Shown here piece after piece: positions 37,188 to 47,616 of a stretch of 64,000 nucleotides of DNA. The notes under the pieces were generated by a model. It saw only the letters and a program-made list of their open reading frames with translations. It did not search any database and had not been told where the DNA came from. The DNA comes from Rotaria sp. Silwood1 (taxonomy: Eukaryota; Rotifera; Eurotatoria; Philodinida; Philodinidae): positions 241,964 through 305,963 of the forward strand of contig CAJNOP010000206.1 in NCBI GenBank assembly GCA_905250075.1, given 5' to 3'. Both the position numbers and the translations under genes were made by a program. Positions within the stretch are counted from its first letter, which is position 1; every line of letters starts with the position of its first letter.

Positions 37188-38146
37188 CTTCCTTACATTT
37201 GACTGAATGAACCTATTATGCTATGTTTTATTTTTATTAACTAGTCGAAAAACGTTACTAATTTACCGTAGTTTTCGGTGTTTTAGATGTTACAAACTAA
37301 AATGATTTCGTCGTGCATCGGTATTTGTTATGATGCTTGATAACCTCATGCGAGTTTCTTTCAAAGGAAATTTTTCTTCAGACTAAAAGTATAATTTATA
37401 CGCAGTTACACCTCCCCTCATTTGTACGAACGTAAATGGCTACAGAAATATATGCTTCTAACTCGATCTCTGTAATGTTTCTATAATATAACGTGGATTG
37501 TAAAAATTTTTCTTGTCAAATTCATTTGAAAAGGCAATCACTTTATAAAGAGCAATCGAAACTTTTGAACCAATCTTTAGATGACACGACTTGTCTAGAT
37601 ATCGAACATTTGGTCACATGAGACAAAATTGTTAAAATTTAAACCTGAAAGTACCGAAATAAGAGACACACTAAGAGGCTAAAGAAGTATCGATAAGGTC
37701 ATTTTTTTACCCAAAGGGTGTGGGTGTGTAGGTGTCGGTATGGGGTGTTCCTCTCCTCCTCGCCCACACCCACACACCCAACTAAAAATTACTAAAGCGA
37801 AGAAAAATGCTTTAGTTTTGGGTACCAAGAAAGTTATTGAGAGGATTATTGTCTTTTCTTCTTATCACAATTTTTGTCCTTTCTTCAATTGCAACTATGT
37901 ATTATTGGTTACCTCTTCCCTTGACGCTTTCTCCTCTCTCTTGGTTGAGTATATAAATACGTGTTGATGTATAGATAGGAGAACAATTGATGATATGAAA
38001 AAAATGAACAAAGTATAGTTTCATTTGCATTAATAGTTTTTCTATTGGAAATTGTTACAAATCGATTTCAGAGTATACTAAGTCACAATATTGGGTCATA
38101 TTACCTACAAGTACTATAATATCCATTATCTTGATTATGGCTGTTG
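37188..38146. other. Intergenic with one GT/CA hairpin
   Basis: Apart from the hairpin at 37718-37785, nothing recognisable was found in this stretch. Confidence 0.5.
37718..37785. repeat. GT/CA-rich hairpin with telomere-like hexamers
   Basis: Left arm GGGTGTGGGTGTGTAGGTG; right arm CGCCCACACCCACACACCCA; the loop is pyrimidine-rich (TTCCTCTCCTCCT). TGTGGG occurs in the left arm and CCCACA in the right. Confidence 0.65.
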
Positions 38147-38289
38147 AAAACATTAGAACTGGATGAAAATGTACCTTCCGATATACTATTCAATACACCA
38201 CAGGTTGCTCTAAATAGTGATACAAATGGCTTCTCAAATGAAGGATGGTTATCTTATCCGACAGGGTTCTTTCGTATTGTTCAGATTTA
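38147..38289 (+). pseudogene. Protein-coding remnant, copy 1 of a family shared with 59572-59700
   Basis: The frame reads LLKTLELDENVPSDILFN, then FSNEGWLSYPTGFFRIVQI-stop. The sequence at 59572 reads [11 protein letters not shown], then DDFSNED and LSNPAR with stops. The two are collinear over ~130 bp, so both derive from one coding family that I do not recognise. Confidence 0.4.
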
Positions 38290-38338
38290 GTAGAAAAATT
38301 GCTTGAACGTTATTTTGTAGTTTTTTGGATTTAGGTAT

Positions 38339-38475
38339 GTGGCGAGGGTAGCTGTGAGGTGGGTCTAGGGCGTAAGGTGTTCGTGTGTATGCGTGCATGC
38401 TATGCATTCACTGGCGCACAGCCTTCTACTCATATCTACATCCACGGACACCAATGTGCACAATCACAGCCACAC
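38339..38475. repeat. GT/CA-rich imperfect hairpin
   Basis: Left arm GTGGCGAGGGTAGCTGTGAG and GTGGGTC, then GTGTGTATGCGTGCATGC; right arm CCACGGACACCAATGTGCAC and CACAGCCACACTCCAC. Confidence 0.5.
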
Positions 38476-38716
38476 TCCACGAAGAAAAAGATGATGATTC
38501 TTTTCTTTATCGATGGGCATATAGGTAAATGTTTGCGAAGATAACTTTATATGACTAGAGCCATGTGAGAATTGAGAACGAAACAAAAACATACCAGTAA
38601 GCCAAATTATCGTACTTAAATAGTGCTTTTGCGTTGTTACTAGCATTGCATATCGTTTTTTTTGTCATATGAATGATCGTTGAAATTTTATCGAACAACT
38701 TTTAGATCCTTTCAAG

Positions 38717-39898
38717 ATGAGCACATCCGAAACGAAGACAGCTTCGAACATCATCGAACCATTCCATGTAAATATCCCACAATCGACTCTTGACGATTTA
38801 AAACATCGTCTCGATCTAGTGCGCTGGCCTGAGCGTGAGACTATAACTGATTGGTCACAAGGTGTACCACTTGTCAAAGCTCGAACACTGATTGATTATT
38901 GGCGTACGAAATACGACTGGTGCCGTTTCGAGAGTAAAATTAATAAATTGCCGAATTTTCGAACAACAATCGACGGTCTTGGCATTCATTTTATTCATGT
39001 TAAATCAAAACATGACAATGCTCTACCTTTACTTCTCACACATGGATGGCCTGGTTCATTCATCGAATTTCTTCGTACAATCCCATTACTCACTGATCCT
39101 ACGGCATTCGGAGGCAAAGCTGAAGATGCTTTTCACGTTGTAATTCCTTCTCTTCCTGGATTTGCATTCAGTGATAAGCCGGCAGAAACCGGCTGGAATA
39201 GCGAGCGTATTGCTAAGGCATGGATTGTGCTCATGGAACGTCTTGACTACAAACACTGGGTTGCTCAAGGTGGTGATTGGGGAGCTAGCATAACAACAGT
39301 CCTCGGTCGAATACATCCGCCAGGTCTTCTTGCTATTCATCTCAATTTTCCGTTTGTTTTTCCGGAGAAATTACCTGAAATACTGTTGCATGACGAACAA
39401 CAAGCAGTAGAAGCTGCTAATAAATTTCTTACAGATGGATCAGGATACTTTCATGAACATTCGACAAGACCTCAGACAATCGGCTATGCACTTTGTGATT
39501 CACCAGTCGCTCTAGCAATGTGGATATACGAGAAATTTTATGCATGGACAGATAATAATGGTAATCCCGAGGATGCTCTTGAACTCGATGAAATGCTGGA
39601 CAATATTACTCTATATTGGATAACGAACACTGGTGCATCATCGGTTCGCATCTATTGGGAACATCAACAGCATGCTAAAGGAGTGCGTTTTGCAGGTCCG
39701 AAACTTGATTTACCTGTCGCTGCCAGCATCTTTCCACGTGAAATATATCGAGCACCTAAAAGTTGGGCTGAACAAAAATATTCGAATTTAATCTTTTGGA
39801 AAGAACATGAGAAAGGAGGTCATTTTGCAGCTTTTCAACATCCTGAAGTGTTCACTGATGATTTACGTGCTGCTTTTCGTACTATTCGACGTACCTAA
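38717..39898 (+). CDS. Epoxide hydrolase (alpha/beta hydrolase with EHN domain), intronless
   Basis: 393 aa, the usual length for microsomal/bacterial-type epoxide hydrolases, which open epoxides to diols. The N-terminal EHN segment (EPFHVNIPQSTLDDLKHRL, DWSQGVPL, YWRTKYDW) is followed by the hydrolase fold: HGWPGS oxyanion motif (109-114), FHVVIPSLPGFAFSDKP, GGDWGAS with nucleophile Asp187, RIYWEH with a likely cap Tyr (313) and KGGHFAAFQHPE with catalytic His369. All catalytic positions seem intact. The gene has no intron, unlike most neighbours, and lacks a visible N-terminal membrane anchor, as in bacterial and fungal homologues; horizontal origin is plausible but unproven. A CAACTTTTAG acceptor lies 11 nt before the ATG, so it has probably adopted host-type 5' processing. 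Confidence 0.92.
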   Translation: MSTSETKTASNIIEPFHVNIPQSTLDDLKHRLDLVRWPERETITDWSQGVPLVKARTLIDYWRTKYDWCRFESKINKLPNFRTTIDGLGIHFIHVKSKHDNALPLLLTHGWPGSFIEFLRTIPLLTDPTAFGGKAEDAFHVVIPSLPGFAFSDKPAETGWNSERIAKAWIVLMERLDYKHWVAQGGDWGASITTVLGRIHPPGLLAIHLNFPFVFPEKLPEILLHDEQQAVEAANKFLTDGSGYFHEHSTRPQTIGYALCDSPVALAMWIYEKFYAWTDNNGNPEDALELDEMLDNITLYWITNTGASSVRIYWEHQQHAKGVRFAGPKLDLPVAASIFPREIYRAPKSWAEQKYSNLIFWKEHEKGGHFAAFQHPEVFTDDLRAAFRTIRRT

Positions 39899-40491
39899 AC
39901 AACATATCATAAACTGAACTGTTCTTTTTCTGGAATATTTCTTGCGCATAAAATCATAACTCTTCATGTGTGATCATTACTTTCTAGAAGAAATTTTGAA
40001 AACTTTCGATTTTTTCACATTTCACCATTTTGTTGCGTTGAATTTCTCCGATTTTTCAAGTAATTCATAGAATAAAATACACGCATACTGTGTCTTTGAT
40101 CATTAAAATAAGAGTTCTTCAATCATATTTTCTCATGGCTCAAAAAATGAGCTCTTGTATTATGTTTTTGTAATGAATAACAACAATGAACGAAAATTCA
40201 CCTCACGAGAAGTACAGGTTGGGTGTGGATGTGAGTTCGGCTGTTTTTCTTCTCTTTTAGGACACCTGCACCCACGCACACTCACTCAGACTCACATCCA
40301 GTGGGAAAGTGAAAGTGGTGTTCTGGACTCACTATTCCCAGAATAGTCATGCAAGCCTAAAGGCTAGAACACATATCGTCACATTTGTGCGTGTCGAAAG
40401 TGCAACATATACCTGTTAGCCATGTTATGACAAGACGACAAACGGGTGCGATGCTTGCTGAGAATCTGATCAGCGTTTGAGGTAACAGCTG
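39899..40491. other. Intergenic with one GT/CA hairpin
   Basis: No gene. The hairpin at 40218-40305 is the only structure seen. Confidence 0.5.
40218..40305. repeat. GT/CA-rich imperfect hairpin
   Basis: Left arm GTTGGGTGTGGATGTGAGTT; right arm ACTCAGACTCACATCCAGTG, preceded by CACCTGCACCCACGCACAC. Confidence 0.6.
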
Positions 40492-41263
40492 TTAGCGGTG
40501 ATTTATACCAACGCCATTAGTACAAATGCACGATCCATCTCCACACGGAAAATTCTTGTTAGCGCCAGTTTGACACATCACTTCTTCGCATCGACATGGC
40601 GAATCTTGATGACACAGATCAGGACGGAGTGTATCATTTAGAAAGAAGTCTTTTGGAACGCAATGAGTTCCATTGTGACATCTATATTCATTCATGTCAT
40701 CACACTGCTACATCTCATGCCCAAAACAATGAGCTTCGTCGACATTATCATTTAAGCAATCCACTTTGCCGTCACACACTTCTCGCCAATCGACACATGA
40801 AGGTAATGAACTTCGATCGCACTTAAGATGAATGTAACAGATAAGTTGAAGCAATAGGGAAGGAATGCTTTTATATTCGTATTTTGTTTGAAAGGTCGTT
40901 CGTACAATGTCAGTTAATGAGTGCTTCTTCTCCAAGTGAAATTTGAACTGACAGAACTCACCGAACCAAGGCTTTGTGAAATTGTAAAAGAATTCGTTCA
41001 CGCTACTATCACGGATCAAGTAAGTCTCATACTGTTCTATGACATCTATCGGTGCTGACCTGGAGGGTGTGGATGTGAGCGGTGGACTGTGGGGTGTAGA
41101 TTTGAGTATGGGCGTGGGTGTGGTCTGGATGCAGTGAAGACCCATTCCCACACCTACTACCACATCCACACCACACCCTTTCGTTACGCTTTCGGATAAC
41201 TTCTAACACAACAAGAACGAAATTGATCAAATACTTCTTAATCATGGAATAAATACTTTTCAT
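40492..41263 (-). pseudogene. LDL-receptor class A-type gene, broken
   Basis: The minus strand begins MKSIYSMIKKYLINFVLVVL (signal-like). It is interrupted by a GT/CA hairpin at 41060-41175 and continues IEQYETYLIRDSSVNEFFYN, KPWFGEFCQFKFHLEKK, KYEYKSIPSLLLQLICYIHL, then an LDLa repeat LPSCVDWREVCDGKVDCL, DNVDEAHC. An in-frame TAG (40708-40710) follows FGHEM, after which the same frame reads QCDDMNEYRCHNGTHC (start of a second LDLa) and CRCEEVMCQTGANKNFPCG before a stop at 40492. The frame changes across the hairpin unless it is spliced out, and the TAG truncates the protein, so I call it a pseudogene. The original was probably a secreted or membrane Cys-rich receptor-like protein. Confidence 0.7.
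41060..41175. repeat. GT/CA-rich hairpin inside the LDLa pseudogene
   Basis: Left arm GGAGGGTGTGGATGTGAGC; right arm CTACCACATCCACACCACAC. On the coding (minus) strand it starts after AAAGGGTGTGG and ends CACACCCTCCAG, so it could be removed as an intron; otherwise it disrupts the frame. Confidence 0.6.
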
Positions 41264-42780
41264 TTAACTTTTGCATTTTATAAAGCAAATGATATGTTGA
41301 TGAAAGTAGATAGCCATTTCATTTACAGTAGTATCCACAATTATATCCCGCATTGAGAATTTGTTAACGTCTATGAAATGGAGAAAAGCAGTGGACGATC
41401 ATCTTATTAAATGTATTCGTAACCCGTCTCCCATTTTTCAGTTCTTTACTTTTTAAAATTAGTCATGATTAAAGCTATACTGGATGTTCTCATTCTTTTT
41501 AACAGACGTGTCCATAATATAGCGCCATCTTTATTTGTTTGCATATATTATGGATAGAAATTGCACACCAATCAATTTTTTTCCTCTCGTGTCACTCTTT
41601 GTTTATATTTAATGGAATCAATGTATCTTGAAAAAAAATCTTTTGTTGTTATTTTTTGGTATCACACCGATTGATCCACGCTCATCTTAGGTTAGGGTGA
41701 TAATTTATTGAAACAAAAGAAATTCTTGTTCGCATTATACACATCCTAATCTATAGACACATTGACTACATAGCATTGTACGAGAGCGATGAGGTCTGTG
41801 TGATCTTTAGTAGTATTGAAAAATATATGGGAAAAAATATTTTCTTCGAATCAGATCGATCTGAAAAACTTCCTCGAATATCAGTCATTTACTTTTGTAA
41901 GGTAACTATTCTGATAATGCATAAATATTGACCTTATGAGGATATGGTTTCACAGTTTTCTATTCAATCGTAGAAGCATTTGAAAGTTCATGTGAATGTT
42001 AGAAAATCTGAAGAATATTTTAGGTTTTACAGAAAGATATAAAAGCTTTTTGTATTTTCTTGAAAACAAATATTTTGATCATACAGACTTTGCAATATTC
42101 TTTTAGATCATATTATCTATTGTTCAATTTTTACGTGTATAATTAAATAAAATCTGAAACAATATGGAAAGGTAATATAAAAAAAAAAAAAATAATTTTC
42201 TCTTTCTGTCATAAGTGTCTGATAGACATCAAGGCGATGCTTCGGAAAATGTGCTCCATTTTACTTACGCTTTACGAGAATGGAATAAATATCTTTAAGA
42301 TTTTTGGAGTTGAGCCTGTAAGCATAACCATAAATTCAAAACACTTTGAGAACCTTCAGAAGAGACCCAATTAGAGATGAAACAGGAAAAGTAGGACGTT
42401 TCAGCCGCATGAAACTTTGACTAACTTCTCGATTTTAAATGATTGAAGCTTAAAAATTTTATCATAGATACTGCTTCTTAAGATGATCATTTTTTGTAAC
42501 AGACGTTATCTTTTTTCACGTTCCGTTTTCTTGACAAACAGCTGAACAAAAATGTCAGTTTTGAATTGTTTTGCTGAATTCAGATATCTTTATGAAGTCT
42601 AAATGGACTTTCAACTTTTATTAATGCTTTTCAGTTGTCAAACAGTCTTCTATTTAATGGTGAAACTTCTAGCTCTATAGCTTGTCATTGGGCAGAATGA
42701 CTTAGATATATTGAGAACCTTTTATTCCATCGTGAATCTTCATCAGACACAACCACTGGATTCCTAAAAGTATCCACTAT

Positions 42781-43012
42781 AGTGAACTCTCGTTAATACA
42801 TCTAACTCTACCATTCCTGAAATTTTCGCTTTTGGCCATAAAATTTGACTAAGAAAATCGATCTTGAATTTTTTGTTAGAAGATGACTCTTGTAGTTAAT
42901 AATTATAAACATGATCAAAAACATTCCTGACCAGTTTTCTTCATCTAATCGCCTTGGCCAAAAGCGAAAATTGTAGAAATGGTGAAGTTAGATGTACTGC
43001 TGAAGGTATACT
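42781..43012. mobile_element. MITE-like element with ~58-bp inverted repeats
   Basis: The left arm runs from AGTGAACTCTCGTTAATACA through ATCTAACTCTACCATTCCTG to TTTTCGCTTTTGGCCA (~42840). The right arm, reverse-complemented, has ACATCTAACTTCACCATTTC and the identical AATTTTCGCTTTTGGCCA. The inner 40 bp match best and the outer part is diverged. TA dinucleotides flank both ends. Pogo/Tigger-like by its terminus, but this is tentative. Confidence 0.55.
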
Positions 43013-44078
43013 CCAGGACGAGCTTCTACAAATCCTGTGGTTGCGTCCAAGAAGAGTTCGAGTGGGAAAATTTTCGAAAATAGATCCTGAAGATGCCATT
43101 GCCATTCAGTGCAGGAGCAAGCTACAAACCGGCAAATTTCCACGCTTGATAGAGAACATTAAAAATTAGTATTTTCTTATAGGAATGTCTGAGAAAAAGA
43201 AAACATGAGCAAGAAAAACATTCTCTACAGAAGATAATTATCTTCAACAGCAGTATCTGTAATAAAATTTTCAGGCTTATATGATGTGAAACTGAGGAAC
43301 TAGATGGGACCCAGTTTGACTGGTTGGCTTCAGCTGGCCGTCTCTACTCTATTTGGAACTCTTTCTAAGGTTTTCAAATTTTTTTAACTAACGACTACGC
43401 TTACAGATCCAAGTTCTAAAAACCCAAAAAGTTTTATTCTATTTGCAAAAATTCGATTTAATGAGTACCTACAATTTTGTAGTCGACAAAATTGATGTTT
43501 CCCGATTTAATTGTGCCGATGTCAAAAAACTCGTATGAGATTTTTTCATACTATGCATTTAGATTTGTTAAAGTAATGGAATTATCAAAACCCGATACCG
43601 CATTGAATATGCCTATCGATGAACAATATTCGATGTCGGAAGAAATGTTGAAGTTGGCCTTTCCAGGCAGCTCAGGCTTGAAGTATCAATGTGCCCCATC
43701 TAATGAATGATTTTTGTGAGTATTCATTATTCTAATTATTCCATTTGCTGGCATCCTACTGACAATCTGCATAAAAAGTGAAAAAAAAGGATCTTCATCG
43801 TCGAAAAAAAAGTGAGGATTAGAAGAGGCGCATGACTTTGGTTATAAAAGCGTAATAAATGATTGCATAAGGATCAGAAGTCTGTAAGTTAGCGTGTTGT
43901 TAATTTGCATGTAGTGCTAACTCATATAAGTCAAACATTGAGTGATTTTCAATTGTTAATATTAACCGTCGTATAATCATGGGGACTGTTGAGCGTAGAA
44001 CGAGGAAGATTCCAGAAAGCAGGAGCAGGATATCCTTCACAAATATTTGACTATAAAATCACTTTAGATGGATAAAGA

Positions 44079-44147
44079 GTGTATACTAAGTGTTGACCCT
44101 TTTTTCCAATAATTTATTGGAAAAGACGATCAGAACTTAGTACACAC
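44079..44147. repeat. 69-nt near-complete palindrome
   Basis: GTGTATACTAAGTGTTGACC at the left pairs with the reverse complement of CAGAACTTAGTACACAC at the right. The centre CCAATAATTTATTGG closes the hairpin. Confidence 0.6.
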
Positions 44148-45024
44148 CTTTTATGTCAGGCCAAGAAGTTGAAATGATTCAAAAATTCAATAATCACGTT
44201 TGTAATAATTGATAAATGAAAAGTTTACACTATACTACTGAAATGTTCTATAGTTTCTGAAGACTTCATGAACATCTTTTAGTGTCGTTGATGCAACATT
44301 TTATTTGTATCAAGTGTGATCCAATTCTTCTCGATCGATAGCGATCACCGGTTGAAAATCAGACATTTCACTAAAACATGTGAAATCTTGCATCCAATAA
44401 TTCGTACAATAGTGATGCCATGTTAGGTTTTCAACTGTGATTAATCATTCCTTAATCATTCCTACCGTTGTTTTATAACTGTTAAGTGGATGCATAAAAT
44501 AAAAACGACATAAATCTGTTTGAAAGTTGGGTGAAAATCAATGTCATATTCTTTTAGTATGTGGAAACGAAAAAGAAAAGAAGACGAAAACACTTTATGA
44601 AGGTAATGGTGGGCGTATTTGTTGCTTATGTGTGCTGTTATAACACTGAAATATGGTCTCGTTATCAAGCGATGAAGAATTAAAATTTGAAAATAATGTT
44701 GACATATCGACATTTCGAGTAAGAATACTAAAAGAAGCGTATTAAACTATTAAAACTTTTGTTTTATGAAGGCACTAGTCAATACATACAACAGTGAGTT
44801 ATTTTATAATTACTTATGTTTATAATATTAATTAGTGACATGTTAAAGAAGATGCACCTGCCAATCAGAAAGTTCTTGTACAACAGCCATACGAACGTGA
44901 AGACGCTCTGCCTCTGAAGAAAAATCTAGTGAACACATGATATCATTCAATAGAGGCATCTCGACGATGATCAAAGACCGAGAGAATCAAGTCCATGTTG
45001 TAACCGAAGACAGATTAAGTCATG

Positions 45025-45124
45025 NNNNNNNNNNNNNNNNNNNNNNNNNNNNNNNNNNNNNNNNNNNNNNNNNNNNNNNNNNNNNNNNNNNNNNNNNNNN
45101 NNNNNNNNNNNNNNNNNNNNNNNN
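45025..45124. other. Assembly gap (100 N)
   Basis: Exactly 100 unknown bases, the conventional filler for a gap of unknown size. The distance between the flanking sequences is therefore not reliable. Confidence 0.98.
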
Positions 45125-46193
45125 TGATATGTTTAATCCATGTCTTTATCAACAAAAAGGTTAAACCGGACGTGGGTACGAATTTGACGATAGTAGTTAA
45201 TCCTGACACCCACATCCTCGTGGAAGGAATACGTTTGCGATTAATTGTTTGATCGATAGATGGCGTCATATTCCATTGATACTTTCAAATGCATAAAAGA
45301 AATTAATTTGAGTTTAGACTAAATTTCTTCATAGAAAAACTTAATATGAAAACCAATCTTGATTGAACAAAGACTTTAAATATTGCAAAAATACGTTTTA
45401 TTTTGAATGCATAAATGAATAATAGAGACTGTTAACACAATTGGATGACTTATATACATGTTGTCATTAATGGAAAGCAAAAATGTACTGTAGTATGTAT
45501 TTAGAATGTGAAATTTCAAATAGTTTTTTCATTATTCAAGTATAATGAATTCTCCCGGATATTTAACGACAGAATCTTTTTCAATGATTCTTGTGCGAAT
45601 ATTTTAATTTCTGGGAAATAATAATGTTAAACTGTTGATGAACTTGAGATTTACTTGTATATACCTCGAGTTAGTGCAGTTTCAACAAAATATTATTCAT
45701 ATTTCACTCTACTTTTGTCTAATGGTCCACTTATACATTTAACAATGCTTATTCAGTATACTCTAATCGTACGGATCTGTCAGAAACAATAGAATTTTTT
45801 ATGTTGCACATCGTTTTTTTTTTCAAAAAAATTTCGTCCGAAAAAGCAACAATGAGCGAAGTATGACGTTTGTGAGTGTTAGTCTTCTCTTCATTTCCAT
45901 CTACACTGCATTCCAGAATTCGCAAAGGACCTTCATTATAGCCAATAGCGTTTTTTCTAATTAAATTGTTTTTGTTATTAGATAAAAATACATTTCAAAA
46001 AATAGAATGAGAATCCATAGAGAATTTTGAATTATCAAATGACCTATTTTTCACTCTTGTTGGTTGAATATTTCCAAAAAAAAAAAATTTATTGTAAAAT
46101 CAAGATTTGGCATATTTCGCATTTTTCTATAGACGAAAGATTAATGCTATAATATATTCATTTGATTAGATTTTTTTCTTTGAGTTTTAGATC

Positions 46194-47616
46194 ATGCCTG
46201 TCGAAGATTTATCTGATGAAGGCCTTCCTAAAGTGCCTAATCTTGATTTAGCACAATTAAAATTTTTAATAACACTACAACCAAATGATAAAAGCTTAAA
46301 AGAAAAATTATTAAATGAAATTAAAACAAATCATATGACACCATTTTATCTTGAATGTATTAAAGATGGTGAATTATCATCAGATGATCAACTTATTCAA
46401 ACAATACGTCAAGTAAATGAAGAAAAATTAAAAGAATTAGATGATAAAATAGAAGAAAATGAAAAAGCATTTGGTGAAAGTGAAATACGTGAAAGTTATT
46501 TAGCTAAATCACAATATTTATGTTCAATTGGTGATCGTGAACAAGCATTAACATGGTTAAGAAAAACTTATGATAAAACAGTTGCATTAGGACATCGTTT
46601 AGATTTAATTTTTTATCAATTACGTTTAGGTTTATTTTATATGGATCAAGATTTAATTGAAAGAAATTTAGATAAAGCTAAAACATTAGTTGATGAAGGT
46701 GGAGATTGGGATAGACGAAATCGTATGAAAGTTTATCAAGGTTTACGAGCTATGTCTATTCGAGATTTTAAATCAGCTGCTGAATTATTTCTTGATACAG
46801 TAGCAACATTTACATCATATGAATTAATGGACTATCAAACATTTGTTACTTATACTGTTATTTGTTCTCTTGTGGCTCTTGAACGACCAAAATTGCGTGA
46901 AAAAGGTATACAAACATAGTAAATGCAGCATAAAATCATGTTTAAGGATTTCATAGTGAGAGGCTAGTTACTAGTAGAATCTATCGGGTTGGTTCGGGTT
47001 TCAATTAACTTTCGGCTCATAGATAGATCTAAAACGGTCATATCAAAAATTTTCTTTTTGTCTATTTTCGTTAAATAAATAATAACATATCTATTCATGT
47101 AAATATTTAAATGATAAGAAAATAATTTATTATTTATGTTTTTTTTTTGTGTATTTTTTAGTTATTCGTGGAAGTGAAATTTTAGAAATTCTTCATGGTT
47201 TACCATTAATTAAAGAATATTTATTTTCACTTTATGAATGTCGTTATGCGGATTTTTTTCGTTGTTTAGCAACAATTGAACAAAATTTACTAATTCAAGA
47301 TCGTTATTTAGCACCACATGCAACATATTATGTACGTGAAATGCGTATTATTGCATATAGTCAATTATTACAATCATATTCATCATTAACACTCAAAGGT
47401 ATGGCACAAGCATTTGGTTGTTCAGAAAATTTTCTTGATAAAGAATTATCAAGATTTATTGCTAGTGGTCGACTTAATTGTAAAATTGATAAAGTACGTG
47501 GAATTATTGAAACAACAAGACCTGATTCGAAAAATTTTCTTTATCAAGAAGTTATTAAAAAAGGTGATTTATTACTTAATCGTGTGCAAAAATTAAGTCG
47601 TGTCATCAACATTTAA
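46194..47616 (+). CDS. PSMD6: 26S proteasome non-ATPase regulatory subunit 6 (Rpn7), 2 exons
   Basis: Lid subunit of the 19S regulatory particle. Exons 46194-46905 and 47162-47616 join in frame ([12 protein letters not shown]) to 388 aa; human PSMD6 is 389. The N-terminal helical repeats include [20 protein letters not shown] and [12 protein letters not shown], then [16 protein letters not shown] and [20 protein letters not shown]. The second exon is the PCI domain with [46 protein letters not shown] and the conserved end [18 protein letters not shown]. The intron (256 nt) has a GTATAC donor and TTTTTTAG acceptor. GAGTTTTAG ends 3 nt before the ATG. Confidence 0.97.

Larger units (their letters stand above)
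41264..46193. other. Gene-poor stretch with two small inverted-repeat structures and an assembly gap
   Basis: Almost 5 kb with no supported gene. Open frames at 42954-43169 and 43492-43710 have no family resemblance; the first overlaps an inverted repeat. A TTTGAGTTTTAG acceptor closes the stretch, just before PSMD6. Confidence 0.5.

Noticed and set aside
42954-43169. 71-codon plus-strand frame
   Set aside because: It overlaps the right arm of an inverted repeat and has no protein-like pattern.
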